Of a DNA stretch of 64,000 bases, positions 1 to 10,062 are shown piece after piece (positions within the stretch are counted from its first letter, which is position 1; the number at the start of each line of letters is the position of its first letter). Origin of the DNA: Acetobacter orientalis (lineage in GTDB: Bacteria; Pseudomonadota; Alphaproteobacteria; Acetobacterales; Acetobacteraceae); the NCBI RefSeq assembly GCF_000963965.1, contig NZ_BAMX01000020.1, positions 1-64,000 on the forward strand, written 5' to 3'. The notes beneath the pieces were generated by a model. That model was given only the letters and a program-made list of their open reading frames with translations. It did no database searches and was not told where the DNA came from. The position numbers were made by a program, and so were the translations under genes.

Positions 1-1
1 A

Positions 2-15
2 ATCCCGTACGGGAT
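2..15. repeat. 14-bp perfect palindrome at the window edge
   Basis: ATCCCGTACGGGAT is a perfect palindrome at the left edge. It could be an operator of a gene lying outside the window. No adjoining gene is visible to support that, so only the palindrome itself is claimed. Confidence 0.35.
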
Positions 16-217
16 ACCATTGTTTTTACAGTGTTTTTTGGCGATATGCTTCCAAAAAATGTTAGTTTGCGCACTATCGCGAGGAACATCGTACACTCCT
101 CTCGTGGCACACTGAACAAAACCACTTAAATGTGGCAAAGAACCACTATCTGAAATCGCTATGTGCTGATTTTAATCTCAACATCCATGCATTAATGGTT
201 CCAAAAGCAAGTTGTTA

Positions 218-850
218 CGCTGCATCTCTCTCTTGATGTTTCCAGCTAGATCTGGGTTCCCGATCGATGAAACCAGCCGCTTTATGGCCATAAGCAGGAT
301 GGTAAAATCCATTGATGAGATCATCTCCTCGTCTTACGGTTTTACTGTGACGCGCTTCAGCACCCCACGCGCCTGACGAGCCTGTTAGGAAGTTGGGCAG
401 GCTTATCCTGCCAGCACTTGAGCGGGCATCCGGCTCGGAAATCTGCTCTTTCACCATTCGTATGGCGCCACTTTATAGCCGCCACGAGCTTTGCACTCAG
501 AAACTGGCCTAAGATGAGCGGATAACCGACGTTCCGCAGCGTTGCATCAAAAATATTAGATAAACCATCAATCACACTTGCCTAAACCTCAGAGCAACGG
601 GACTGCCTGATTATTTTGGTAGCCACCCGCGTCCACAGCCCAAGGCAGATGACGTGCCTGAAGTAAAAATAATCTTTAATCAGATATACTCCGCCAGCAC
701 ACCGGGCAGAGTGTTCAACGCCTGCATGAGCAGAATTTTGAATATCGAAGCCGGATCAAACACCCACATCTGCCTTTGTCCCATCGCGGGATAGGTCAGC
801 ACCGCCCTCAGGGCAGACAGAAGCACTTCGAGCGAAAAAATCTTTCAAGT
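218..850 (-). pseudogene. Decayed IS5-family transposase remnants
   Basis: Read on the minus strand from about 850 downward, three out-of-frame fragments resemble successive parts of an IS5-family DDE transposase. The first contains VFDPASIFKILLMQAL, matching the family's 'DPv.mfKiLviQ' N-terminal block, and runs into a stop near 718. The second (575-357) contains CWQDKPAQLP, like the 'W.dKPAklrQKD' block. The third (about 362-220) contains HSKTVRRGDD and YGHKAAGFIDRE, like the 'fGYKnHvgiDr' catalytic block. Frameshifts and stops separate the pieces, so no intact protein can be made. Acetic acid bacteria carry many IS5-group elements (IS1031 type). No clear terminal inverted repeats were found, so element borders are not set. 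The family assignment rests on motif resemblance only. Confidence 0.6.
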
Positions 851-912
851 TCATTACCAAAATCACGCTGCTAAGAATATTATTTTTAATATCAAAGCAA
901 CATAGCCGCCTC

Positions 913-949
913 ATTCCATTCCTCTTCACATAAACAGAAGGAATGGAAT
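913..949 (-). terminator. Stem-loop downstream of bcsA
   Basis: ATTCCATTCC (913-922) pairs perfectly with GGAATGGAAT (940-949) around a 17-nt loop, about 100 bases past the bcsA stop on the minus strand. It is the only sizeable stem between the cellulose cluster and the transposase remnant. It lacks a clean U tract on either strand, so it may be a processing or 3'-protecting hairpin rather than a factor-independent terminator. Confidence 0.35.
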
Positions 950-1048
950 CGTAGAGATATTTCCAAAGCTAGAGGGGCTTTTTTTCGAACCCTCCAAGTT
1001 TAGAAAAATTTATAAAGAAAGAAAATGAAACATAGAATTACTGATAGA

Positions 1049-3142
1049 CTAGCCTATATGCTGGCGCAGCACCACAATACGTATAAAATTCACGATACTA
1101 CGAGCAAGCAAAAGAAGACTATGTAATGGCTTGTCTGAACTATAATTTCCCCAATGTAACCATGTATCACTTCGTCCAAAAATCATTTCAATAATATCAC
1201 ACTCTTCCTGAATGCTACGTGCTTGCCATGATAAACGAACAATATGACCATGACGATTTACAATAACTGCTGGGATAGAAGAAAAAATTTTATCCTCAGA
1301 ATTTTGATATTCAACCACAATTTCTTTTAACTCATCTGGTAAATTTCCAGATACTTGCAGCGATAGCCCCCCTTTTGAAAGGTCAACAGTAACCGCCTCA
1401 AAGCGCTGATGGTTTACTGGGTCAACCACCGTTACTGGCAAGCGCGCTGAAATACGTGGCGTGCGGCGTATTTGCCGCCGCTCATAACCTACACTGACCG
1501 CCGCCATAACCACCAAAAGATTAGCCAATACCCAGAGTAAATTCATCATGTAAGTTTGTGCAAGATCTGAGTTGCCGTGGTTTACTATCATACCCACGCA
1601 ACCAACAATACTTGCCAAAATAAGTAAAACGACAACTATCATATTAGGTGTAATAATTTTCGTATCTAGATAGTTATGTGTAATAAGACCGCCCTTAGCC
1701 GTTACGTTAAAAGAACCACCTTCTGGAAAGAAAAGAGTCTTTAAAACGACAGGAGCCAAGAAAATGGCGATAGCTGTTTCATAGACATAATTCCAAATTG
1801 AGTAGCGCCAACGCCCCTGCACGCGTGACTGGGTCATAAAGGATTGTATTAAATGTGGGATAGCATAGGTCATAACAGCCAAAGGTGTTGTATAAATAAT
1901 GTTTTGTCCAAAAAACAGAAAAGATAAAGGTGCTATAAGAAAAACAAGACGCGGCACTGGAAAAAAGAAATGCAAAATAGCAGAAAGATAGCATAACCTT
2001 TGCCCAAGAGTGAGGCCACGCCCCAAGAGAGGATTATCAACCCTGAAAATTTGCACCATACCACGTGCCCAACGCATACGTTGGCCAATATGTAGTGCCA
2101 GATTCTCGGTTGCCAGCCCCCCGGCTAGTGTCATGCGCAGGTAGGCTGACTCCCAGCCTTTTCTTTGCATTTTAAGAGACGTGTGAGCATCTTCAGTAAC
2201 GGTTTCAACAGCAAAACCACCTATGCTTTCAAGCGCTTTACGACGCAAGACAGCACAAGAGCCACAGAACAACGTTGCATTCCAAAAATCATTACCCGGC
2301 TGCACCAAGCCGTAAAACAGGTTGTTTTCTGGTGGAATACGCTCATGCGTATCAAGATTGCGCTGAAAAGGGTCTGGTGAATAAAAATGCTGTGGTGTTT
2401 GAAGCAATGAAATACGTGGATTTTTATGCAGCCACCCAATGGTACGCACAAGAAAACTTTTAACTGGAATATGGTCACAATCGAAAACAGCAATTAAATC
2501 ACCACTACTTTGAGATAATGCGTGGTTAAGATTTCCTGCTTTTGCGTGAAAATTATTGGGACGCGTTAAATATTCTACCCCAGCTTCTTGTGCAAACTCC
2601 TGAAACGAGTTGCGTCGACCATCATCTAAAAGATAAACGGTAAGTTTATTCTCTGGATAATCAAGAGCTTTAGCGGCAAGAACTGTACTTCTCACCACTT
2701 CCAAGTCTTCGTTATATGTAGGTATGAACACATCAACACTCGGCCATTGGTCATGATTATCTGGCAGAGGATACTCTTTACGGTTTAGCGGCCATGAAAG
2801 TTGTAAATACCCCAAGAAAAGAATGATCCAAGAATAAATTTCTGCGGCAAGCAGAGTCAACATAAGGAATGTTTGAATAGGATTTTCAAAGCTTAGGGTA
2901 TAAAAAAGACGCCAGAAAATATAACGAAGTGACACAAACGTAGAAAGACCGATCATTAACAATCTTGCTGCGGGGCCGGTTTTATTACGGATAAAAAGCG
3001 TGGCTAAAATAAAACCTATGCTCAAATAGATTTGAGAAATGGGAGAAATAACAGCCTGACTTGTTAAAATAATGAAAAACACCCCCACAATAATAAGGAG
3101 ATAGGGGTAAAAATGTGAAACATTGTTTTTAAAAGATATCAT
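1049..3142 (-). CDS. bcsA: Cellulose synthase catalytic subunit BcsA
   Basis: Inner-membrane family 2 glycosyltransferase that polymerises UDP-glucose into beta-1,4-glucan and extrudes it. N-terminal membrane segments (residues 13-110) precede a GT-A domain with DDG (173-175), DCD (221-223), TED (316-318) and QRMRW (354-358), the full processive GT2 set. Further membrane helices follow, then a gating loop with FNVTAKGG (478-485). A C-terminal PilZ domain carries the Arg-rich RRQIRRTPR linker (555-563) and DLSKGG (587-592), so activation by cyclic di-GMP is expected. At 697 aa it is a free-standing BcsA. In Komagataeibacter the A and B subunits are usually fused. It is the last gene of the minus-strand cluster, 80 nt after the large SGNH gene, whereas bcsA normally comes first. 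The identification is firm. The product could carry acyl groups, judging from the neighbours. Confidence 0.96.
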   Translation of the reverse strand: MISFKNNVSHFYPYLLIIVGVFFIILTSQAVISPISQIYLSIGFILATLFIRNKTGPAARLLMIGLSTFVSLRYIFWRLFYTLSFENPIQTFLMLTLLAAEIYSWIILFLGYLQLSWPLNRKEYPLPDNHDQWPSVDVFIPTYNEDLEVVRSTVLAAKALDYPENKLTVYLLDDGRRNSFQEFAQEAGVEYLTRPNNFHAKAGNLNHALSQSSGDLIAVFDCDHIPVKSFLVRTIGWLHKNPRISLLQTPQHFYSPDPFQRNLDTHERIPPENNLFYGLVQPGNDFWNATLFCGSCAVLRRKALESIGGFAVETVTEDAHTSLKMQRKGWESAYLRMTLAGGLATENLALHIGQRMRWARGMVQIFRVDNPLLGRGLTLGQRLCYLSAILHFFFPVPRLVFLIAPLSFLFFGQNIIYTTPLAVMTYAIPHLIQSFMTQSRVQGRWRYSIWNYVYETAIAIFLAPVVLKTLFFPEGGSFNVTAKGGLITHNYLDTKIITPNMIVVVLLILASIVGCVGMIVNHGNSDLAQTYMMNLLWVLANLLVVMAAVSVGYERRQIRRTPRISARLPVTVVDPVNHQRFEAVTVDLSKGGLSLQVSGNLPDELKEIVVEYQNSEDKIFSSIPAVIVNRHGHIVRLSWQARSIQEECDIIEMIFGRSDTWLHWGNYSSDKPLHSLLLLARSIVNFIRIVVLRQHIG

Positions 3143-3222
3143 AATAAATATTACCTAACGCCGCCGACCGTTGCTAAAGTGCTGTGACCTGTTTTCAAGA
3201 GACAATACAAACAACACCACGA

Positions 3223-4878
3223 TTACGGACGTTCTTGTTGCAAAATTTCTGAGACAGACGGCCATAAGAAGTTAGCCAGTTCGACTTGACCCGCAGCTGT
3301 AGGGTGCGTGAAATCATTATGCCAATAGGTCGTGTTATGCAGATCAAACAACGGCATACCTTGGCTAAACGGATCGACAACCACATTGGGGTGCAAGCTA
3401 CCATGGCTCAGCGCATCTACAAGCTGCTGACGCAAAACGGGATCTGTCTGACTTTCGGAAACAAGAATGACATAATAGCTCATTTTTTGAAGCGTATCTA
3501 CAATTTGTGCTAAATTATGAACAGTTTCCGTATAGCTTATTTTATTTTGTGGCAAATGGTCATTAAAGCCGCCAAAAACAATAGCTATATGTTTATCTGA
3601 CTGTGCCGCGATGGTTTTAGCCGCTGGCAACATAGCAAGCATATGCCGCGATGTAGCGCCAGAAACAGCAAGATTATAGCTTTGATACTGCCCTTTTTGC
3701 TGCATAAGCCATGGCCAGTTTTGACCATCTGCCACAAGATAACCTTCTGTGCGACTATCGCCTATTGTCACAACGGCTGATTTACTTTGTGGTGTTTGCT
3801 GCATATGCAATGCAGCAGAAGCATGAAACATTTGGATACGGTGCGCACTGTCTACTGCGTTAGCCAGCACAATACCTGTCCATAGCCCTGTGTTAGGCCC
3901 TTGCTCAAACCACTGGCCTCCATCTGCATTATACCCAATATACCCCCCTTGTAGAAAGGCCGCACTTTGCTGTGTGTGCCCAACACTTTGCGTGTTACCC
4001 GACTGCACCGAATACGTTGTCTTATGTGACCATATAGAAAATACAGAATTTGTATTATTAACAACGAGATTTAAAATCTGATCTGGGTTAAAAGGATCAG
4101 AAACATGAACAAAGCCATCGAGCTGATAGCCGCCAAAATAGACTTTAAGCTCATGCCCCGCACCACCTTGCCCTAATAGCAGTGGCACTGGGTACGCGGC
4201 ATGACCCGAGTTTGACGATGAAAAACCACCTATTGTGCCAAAAAAGAAGTTATTGGCAGAAACTTTCATTGATGAGGGCAGAACAAAACCACCCGGCCCG
4301 TTTGCTTCCCCCCATGAAAGAGCCTCGTCCTGACCGACTTTGACTTCTCCTACATGCACAACTTCTTTGCCTGTTGTTGCGAGTAGGTGGTTTCCATGGC
4401 CAGATTGATCATACACTTTGAGAACAGTTGCTGAGGTTCCGGCATCTCTTTGTTGTAAAAGACGGCTATCGAGATGTCCCTCTTGTGTAAGAGGCAACGT
4501 GACGACCTGTGATTGCCCGTGAAGGCTTAACCTGACATCAAGAGCCGGCCCGACATACCCTGAAACCAACCGGGTCGTGCCACCTGAAAACACAACACCT
4601 TCACCCAAATAATCTGTAGGGAGGCCAGTAATTTGTAATTTCTGCCAGTTAGCAGCATTACGACTAACAGAAACAGCAGTCCATACCGTACCACAAGCCT
4701 GCCATAGATCATCCACCTTAAAGCCATGCTGGCTATCAGCACGCTTACTTGGAGCGAACGCAGCATCATACCCACTACATGTTTGGGGAAGCGCCAAAGG
4801 CGCGGCAGAAGCGATAGAAGCCAGAAGCCCACACGCACATGGCACTATAAGACTAATGTAAAACTGAGCCTGCTTCAT
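3223..4878 (-). CDS. Secreted SGNH/GDSL hydrolase with arabinofuranosidase-B-like domain
   Basis: A 551-residue exported protein with two parts. Residues 1-25 form a signal peptide ending near ASA. Residues about 30-350 contain VYDQSGHGNHL (155-165), a hallmark of the alpha-L-arabinofuranosidase B (GH54-type) concanavalin-like fold, so this part may bind or cleave a glycan. Residues 367-551 form an SGNH hydrolase with GDS (373-375, nucleophile Ser375), block II SGA (406-408), block III GGFND (436-440) and the DFTH dyad (D522, H525). All catalytic blocks are intact. The gene lies between bcsC and bcsA on the same strand with short gaps, so it probably acts on the nascent glucan in the periplasm as an acyl-esterase or acyltransferase. 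The exact reaction is inferred, and it is a different protein from the shorter BcsX-like SGNH protein of the same cluster. Confidence 0.8.
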   Translation of the reverse strand: MKQAQFYISLIVPCACGLLASIASAAPLALPQTCSGYDAAFAPSKRADSQHGFKVDDLWQACGTVWTAVSVSRNAANWQKLQITGLPTDYLGEGVVFSGGTTRLVSGYVGPALDVRLSLHGQSQVVTLPLTQEGHLDSRLLQQRDAGTSATVLKVYDQSGHGNHLLATTGKEVVHVGEVKVGQDEALSWGEANGPGGFVLPSSMKVSANNFFFGTIGGFSSSNSGHAAYPVPLLLGQGGAGHELKVYFGGYQLDGFVHVSDPFNPDQILNLVVNNTNSVFSIWSHKTTYSVQSGNTQSVGHTQQSAAFLQGGYIGYNADGGQWFEQGPNTGLWTGIVLANAVDSAHRIQMFHASAALHMQQTPQSKSAVVTIGDSRTEGYLVADGQNWPWLMQQKGQYQSYNLAVSGATSRHMLAMLPAAKTIAAQSDKHIAIVFGGFNDHLPQNKISYTETVHNLAQIVDTLQKMSYYVILVSESQTDPVLRQQLVDALSHGSLHPNVVVDPFSQGMPLFDLHNTTYWHNDFTHPTAAGQVELANFLWPSVSEILQQERP

Positions 4879-4950
4879 GGTAATGCCCCTTTTATGGTAT
4901 GCTATGCTCTGGGTTGGGTCGGTATTGGCCTGCGCTCCATCACTGGCTGA

Positions 4951-7900
4951 CTAAAACCCATCCAACGTGTAATGCGCTAAAAGCATTCCAGTAACTTCTG
5001 ACCAGCTTCCTGCCCGGCTATAGCCAATTTGTGCCCCTAAACGGAGCGACGGCGTAATTTGGTACACAATACGGCCCATAACATTACCCGCAGCCCCACT
5101 GGCAGATTGTGCACCTTCTGTTTTGATACCTTGGGCTTGGGGCTGCAAACCATCATTAAGGGGGAAGTAATCAGCAGCATCGCTATGATAATGCTGGAAC
5201 CCTCCTTCCCCACGGAGCAGCCAAGTCCATCTATCGTAATGGCCCTGCCAGGTTACAGGCACCATAATGGCATAATACCCTTGCGGCGAGAAGTAACCGC
5301 CCTGCCCCCAGCTAAAGAGATAGCTGTTACGATGATAATCATAATATGAAAAATCTAGGCCAGTACGTACCGTTTGCCGTTTTTCTTTATCCTGCCACGC
5401 AATAGCGTTAACCCCGGCCTCTACATCTAACTCTGTATTACTTACCACATGCGTGCCATCTAGGTAGGCAAAACCAGCCCCGGCATATAACGACCAGAGT
5501 GGGTGCCCCCACTCTAGCATGCCATGGCCATAGTCTCTGGTAACACCACCCCATTTGTGGCCATACACGGGGTCTCTCTGGCCAGCATAGGAAAGCTCAC
5601 TATCTGTGACCATGCGCCTGCCACCACTCATACGTAGCACGAGGTTACGCGTAAGGTGCGGAGCAAACTCTAGCCCGCCAACAATATTAACGATTGGAAA
5701 ACCAAGCGGCGTTGAGCCTACATCTGCACTGAACCAGCGGTTAACGTAATTAACGTTTAACCCTATACCACCTGCAAATTGATTGGAGATTTTACCATGA
5801 GCATCCTGTATCGGCCCCTGACAGAAAACAGAAGAAACTGTAGCACATTTACCCAACTGATGATCACTATCGGGATGACTTGACAAATTACCAGAGAATA
5901 AAAAAGTAGGTGATATGGAGAAAGAAATGCGGTGGTTCCACGACTCAAAAGGAACACTCAGCGTAACTGGATCGGCTAGTTCTGTGAGGCGGCTCATTTC
6001 TGCAACGCCTGAACGGCTCCTGATGAAAATATTTCCGTCTAGCTGTGTAGAAAGAGCATCATGTAAATGAACAATATTACGTTGTGTCGCTTCTTCTGCA
6101 CTATCTTCTGGCAGGTAGTGCGCACTGCTTGGTAATAAAACACCCTGCTGTTCTTTATAACTACCCTCAATAACTGGCCAACGATAATCTGGCCTTAGAA
6201 CATCACTTACCTCACAAGCATCGCTCTCGTTATCTGCGCATTGCAGGGTTTGTAAATGTTGAACAGCTACCTGCTGCGCACGCATATCATCCCGCGCTGA
6301 CGCACTTTCAGCAATAGCTTGCCACGTTTCACGCGCGTTGGGGGCCACGGTTTGCAGCCGCTGTGAAAGGCTGTCTGCCATTGAGGTATTATCCGCCATA
6401 GTAGCATCATGCACAGCGGCGCCGAGAACACGTGGGTTATCTGGTTTTGTTTGCAGCACTTTTAAGTCTTCTGCCAAAGCGCGCTCGGGCATATCTTGCG
6501 CCGCATAAACACGCGAAAGTGCAAGACGAGATTCTAAAGCATCTGGGTGCGTTGCAATAAAATGCTCTAACGTGAAACGTGCATCTTTAGAGAGACCTTG
6601 GCGTGCAAAATTATCAGCTTGGATAGCAACAAAACCATCTTCAATTTTGCTCCTTGCCTCAGCTTCCTCTGTAGTTGGCGTTGTGACCTGAGCGTCAAAA
6701 TCATTTAAACACCGTGCGATATCCTGCCTGACCCGTTTATGAAAACCTGCTTTGCCGGGCATAGCCAGAATGCGTAAATAAAGCCCAGCGAAATTCAGCC
6801 TTTGTGACGGAGAAAGCGCCTGAGCTTGTGCCTGCCCTTGTTGTAAAACCGTATAAGCACCAGCAATATCATCATGCTTTATAAGAGCATCTGCTATAAG
6901 AAGGCTTCTGTAACCACTTGTGTCTGGTTTACGTGCCAACGCTTTTAAGCCGGCCACTGCATGGGTATCATTTTGTTCAATGGCACTAATATCTAACCCT
7001 GCATTCGCCCGCTCAAGCAGTTGGTGCATATCTGGCGAGAGTGCAGTACGCGGCATACGCTTAAGCAATGCGGCCGAAGTTGCAAAATCGTTTTGCCCAT
7101 CAGCATAGATAATGCCTGCCACGAGCGCTTCCTGAGAAGGACGCGGGCGAGAAACAGCCTCTTGCATAACGGCTTGGCCTTCTACGGCCTGATTATTAGC
7201 CGCTAACGCCTGCGCTAGTTTAAGGCGTACCCATGCATCCTGCGAGGTAGCCGCCACAGCTTGCCGAAGAAGGGCTATACGCTCGTCAGCATTCGTTTCC
7301 TGCTCGGCTTGTTGCACAAAACGTGCACTTTGCACGCGTGCCATCAAATCTGGGTGGCGGTTACCACTTTGCCACAAAATATCCTCGGCTTCTTCTAGCC
7401 TGTTATCTTGCAATAAGAGCGTAACTAACGTGACCAAAGCACCAGTATTGTGTGAACCATGCGCTAAAGCAGCACGGTAGGCCTCTTCTGCTTCAGCACG
7501 GTGGCCCTCTCGCATTTCAAGTTGTGCGCGCAAAAGGAGAGCATTTTCCTGCTGGCCAGACTGTTGAGCCAAGCGAGCAATATTTTGCCGTGCCTCATCA
7601 TACCGGTGAGCCATAATAGAACGGGCAATTTGGGCAGAAAGCGGGTTATTACCCGCCATACTTTTCTTTAACCCCACAAGGGCACCCTGCCATTGGTTGG
7701 CTGTCGCTGGGTCTGCCGCCATGGCTTGCTGGAAGTAGTTTTCTGCTTGATGCCAATTATGCTGTCTTTCAGCAATAAGGCCCAAACCACCTAACGCTGC
7801 GGCATCTTTATCGTTATAAGACAAAGCATTCTGAAAGCCCTCTGTGGCGTCATCAAGCCGGCCGGTATTTAAAAAACTATACCCATCAACACGGGAATTA

Positions 7901-8829
7901 TCGGCATCAAAGCGTTTTTGTACTTCGCGTGCTTTTTCTAACCGGTCTGCTATTTCTGTATCTTTAGGGTGTTGAGAGAGCCATTCGTAATAGAGCGGTA
8001 TGGAACTACCTCGAATAGCTTCCCATAAAAGCGTTTGTCTCCATGCAGCATAAGCCTGTTGGCGAATACGTGGAGAAATATCAGATAAGGCCAGCCGCTT
8101 TAACCCCTCCAGACCAGCCGGACGCGATGTTTCACGGTATGTAAGAATACGATTATACAGCAGGTGCATATCAAGGTTTTTAGGGTCATGCTGGAGCATA
8201 CCCTGCAATTTTGTAACGGCCTCTTGATAGCCTAAAATAGTTGAACCCAACACTGAGTAATATTCCAACGCCATATCTGGCGGTGGCTTACCCGCAAAAA
8301 GCGCTTTATAGGCCATGGAGGCCTGTAGCATTTTGCCCGTTGCCGCTATGGCACGTGCTTGTGCAAGTTTATCTTGGTTAACAGTTGGGGCATCCAAAAC
8401 GTCGTGCAACTGTTGTGTATACGTACTAGAAACACCCGCCGCCTGCATAAGGGAGAGAGTTTTTTCTGCCCCTGTGATATCTCCCTGCCGCTTTTGAATC
8501 GTGCCAAGCAGTAAAAGCGCTTGTGGGTTATGCGGCTCTATATTAAGTGCCCGCTCTACGGTGTCTAACGCATGCTCAAACTGCTGCTGAGAAAGCCAAT
8601 ATTTGGCTTCTGAGACAAAGCGAGACACAAGACCTGCCTGTTTTTGGCTTGGGTCTGACACCTTGGCAGCTATAGGCGTGTAAGCCGTTTGCGCCAATGC
8701 CAGCACTGACAGATGCGGGACATACGGTGCTACGGTTAAAGCCCCGACACACAAGGCAAAACTCTGTGCGTGTTTCAGCATAGTTCTACGCGGCAGAAAG
8801 GATAATGACGGAGCGTATCTGTGAGGCAT
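4951..8829 (-). CDS. bcsC: Cellulose synthase outer-membrane export protein BcsC
   Basis: BcsC forms the periplasmic TPR scaffold and outer-membrane channel for the cellulose chain. A signal peptide (ALCVGALTVAPYVPHLSVLA) is followed by about 800 residues of degenerate TPR repeats with A/L/Y-rich helices. The C-terminal 340 residues form the BCSC_C beta-barrel and end in Phe, as expected for an outer-membrane barrel. The frame is open up to 8904, overlapping bcsY. I prefer ATG 8829, which has GGTGG 5 nt upstream and lies just after the bcsY stop. ATG 8781 would give the tightest signal peptide but has no visible ribosome site. The length of about 1290 aa is normal. Identification is secure and only the start is uncertain. 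Confidence 0.93.
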   Translation of the reverse strand: MPHRYAPSLSFLPRRTMLKHAQSFALCVGALTVAPYVPHLSVLALAQTAYTPIAAKVSDPSQKQAGLVSRFVSEAKYWLSQQQFEHALDTVERALNIEPHNPQALLLLGTIQKRQGDITGAEKTLSLMQAAGVSSTYTQQLHDVLDAPTVNQDKLAQARAIAATGKMLQASMAYKALFAGKPPPDMALEYYSVLGSTILGYQEAVTKLQGMLQHDPKNLDMHLLYNRILTYRETSRPAGLEGLKRLALSDISPRIRQQAYAAWRQTLLWEAIRGSSIPLYYEWLSQHPKDTEIADRLEKAREVQKRFDADNSRVDGYSFLNTGRLDDATEGFQNALSYNDKDAAALGGLGLIAERQHNWHQAENYFQQAMAADPATANQWQGALVGLKKSMAGNNPLSAQIARSIMAHRYDEARQNIARLAQQSGQQENALLLRAQLEMREGHRAEAEEAYRAALAHGSHNTGALVTLVTLLLQDNRLEEAEDILWQSGNRHPDLMARVQSARFVQQAEQETNADERIALLRQAVAATSQDAWVRLKLAQALAANNQAVEGQAVMQEAVSRPRPSQEALVAGIIYADGQNDFATSAALLKRMPRTALSPDMHQLLERANAGLDISAIEQNDTHAVAGLKALARKPDTSGYRSLLIADALIKHDDIAGAYTVLQQGQAQAQALSPSQRLNFAGLYLRILAMPGKAGFHKRVRQDIARCLNDFDAQVTTPTTEEAEARSKIEDGFVAIQADNFARQGLSKDARFTLEHFIATHPDALESRLALSRVYAAQDMPERALAEDLKVLQTKPDNPRVLGAAVHDATMADNTSMADSLSQRLQTVAPNARETWQAIAESASARDDMRAQQVAVQHLQTLQCADNESDACEVSDVLRPDYRWPVIEGSYKEQQGVLLPSSAHYLPEDSAEEATQRNIVHLHDALSTQLDGNIFIRSRSGVAEMSRLTELADPVTLSVPFESWNHRISFSISPTFLFSGNLSSHPDSDHQLGKCATVSSVFCQGPIQDAHGKISNQFAGGIGLNVNYVNRWFSADVGSTPLGFPIVNIVGGLEFAPHLTRNLVLRMSGGRRMVTDSELSYAGQRDPVYGHKWGGVTRDYGHGMLEWGHPLWSLYAGAGFAYLDGTHVVSNTELDVEAGVNAIAWQDKEKRQTVRTGLDFSYYDYHRNSYLFSWGQGGYFSPQGYYAIMVPVTWQGHYDRWTWLLRGEGGFQHYHSDAADYFPLNDGLQPQAQGIKTEGAQSASGAAGNVMGRIVYQITPSLRLGAQIGYSRAGSWSEVTGMLLAHYTLDGF

Positions 8830-8846
8830 TTGAGCCACCATATCTC

Positions 8847-9986
8847 TCAATGCACGCGTGAAACAAAAGAAACCCATGATAAAACTGCGGCAAGCAGGCC
8901 ACATAGTCCAACCATGAGCAGGCCACCCCGCCGTACAGCAAGGGGGTGTGCCGCTTTTTCGTAAGCGAGAAGGGGGCGCTCTAACAGCATATAGCTAAGG
9001 CTACCTGCTACGAGAGCGCCTAAAAGCACCAACGCCATTTTTGCCCCATATACAGGTGCAAAGTAGGAGGCACAGACAATAGCAGGCCAATGCCACAGAT
9101 AGAGCGAATACGAAATAACCCCTATAGGTGAGAGAATTTCTAAAATTCGCCGCGTAAAGGCATCTGGCTGCATAATAATAAGCATCGTTGCAAGACAAGG
9201 AAGCAGCACCATAGGAGAAGGTGATGCAGCGCTAAGGTCGTAAAAAATACCGCATAACAGCAAAACACCTAGAGCCACAGCATACCGCACGGCTGAAAAT
9301 AGCCGAGACTGCGGTAAGGGAGGCAGCAACCAAATGACAGTGCCGAGCGAAAACTCACATAACCTAGAAGCAAGACTATAATACGCAGCATGGTCTGCTT
9401 TATACGTTGCAAATAAACTATATAAAAAAGACCCTGCCAGCATAGAAAAAAGGAGAATTTGTCTATTTTTCAATTTTGGCAACAGCCATGCAATAAGAAA
9501 AATGACAAGGTAAAATTGCATTTCTAATGAAAGAGACCATGTGTGTAAAAACGGATAAGCTATACTTTGTCCTTCAAAATACCCAACATGATGGCTGGCC
9601 CATGTATTTGATAAATAAATTAGAGCATACGCCCCATTTTGAGCAATATCTGCCCGGTCGCTGGGGAGCACCCACCACAGCATAGCCGCTGAGACAATAG
9701 CGACCATACCAAGTAGAGCTGGCAAAAGACGATAAAGACGACGAAACACAAAGCGCTCTGCTTGAAAGGGGTGCTGCATAAATGCTGAACGCCCCATAAA
9801 ATACCCGGAAATGACAATAAAAATATCAACTCCGATAAAACCACCCTTTAGCCAACCAGCATGAAAAAATATGACCAAAAGAATGGCTAGACCACGCAAG
9901 CCATCAATATCCCGACGCCTATTGCTTGGGAATAAGAGTGCGCTCACTTTCTGTGCCCAAGAGGACTGAAGCTGAGAAAAAGGCAT
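8847..9986 (-). CDS. bcsY: Membrane acyltransferase 3 family protein, BcsY-like
   Basis: A 379-residue polytopic inner-membrane protein of the acyltransferase_3 (OafA/NodX) family. The diagnostic N-terminal block RRDIDGLRGLAIL (24-36), the catalytic His in FFHAG (H42), GVDIFIVISGYF (52-63) and the HTWSLSLEMQFYL block are present. The usual 'SvEeQFY' block has Met in place of the second acidic residue here. It has about ten hydrophobic segments and no C-terminal SGNH domain, so a separate SGNH protein would have to complete acyl transfer in the periplasm. bcsX is directly upstream, 76 nt away. In Komagataeibacter type II cellulose operons BcsY is proposed to acylate cellulose, and this gene fits that role. 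The donor acyl group cannot be read from the sequence. Confidence 0.88.
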   Translation of the reverse strand: MPFSQLQSSWAQKVSALLFPSNRRRDIDGLRGLAILLVIFFHAGWLKGGFIGVDIFIVISGYFMGRSAFMQHPFQAERFVFRRLYRLLPALLGMVAIVSAAMLWWVLPSDRADIAQNGAYALIYLSNTWASHHVGYFEGQSIAYPFLHTWSLSLEMQFYLVIFLIAWLLPKLKNRQILLFSMLAGSFLYSLFATYKADHAAYYSLASRLCEFSLGTVIWLLPPLPQSRLFSAVRYAVALGVLLLCGIFYDLSAASPSPMVLLPCLATMLIIMQPDAFTRRILEILSPIGVISYSLYLWHWPAIVCASYFAPVYGAKMALVLLGALVAGSLSYMLLERPLLAYEKAAHPLAVRRGGLLMVGLCGLLAAVLSWVSFVSRVH

Positions 9987-10062
9987 GATCTAACCACTAC
10001 AATGAAAGAATAAACAAAGCCACCAAGAGTAGAGGGTATGTGCAAGCCATACCCACAAGACT

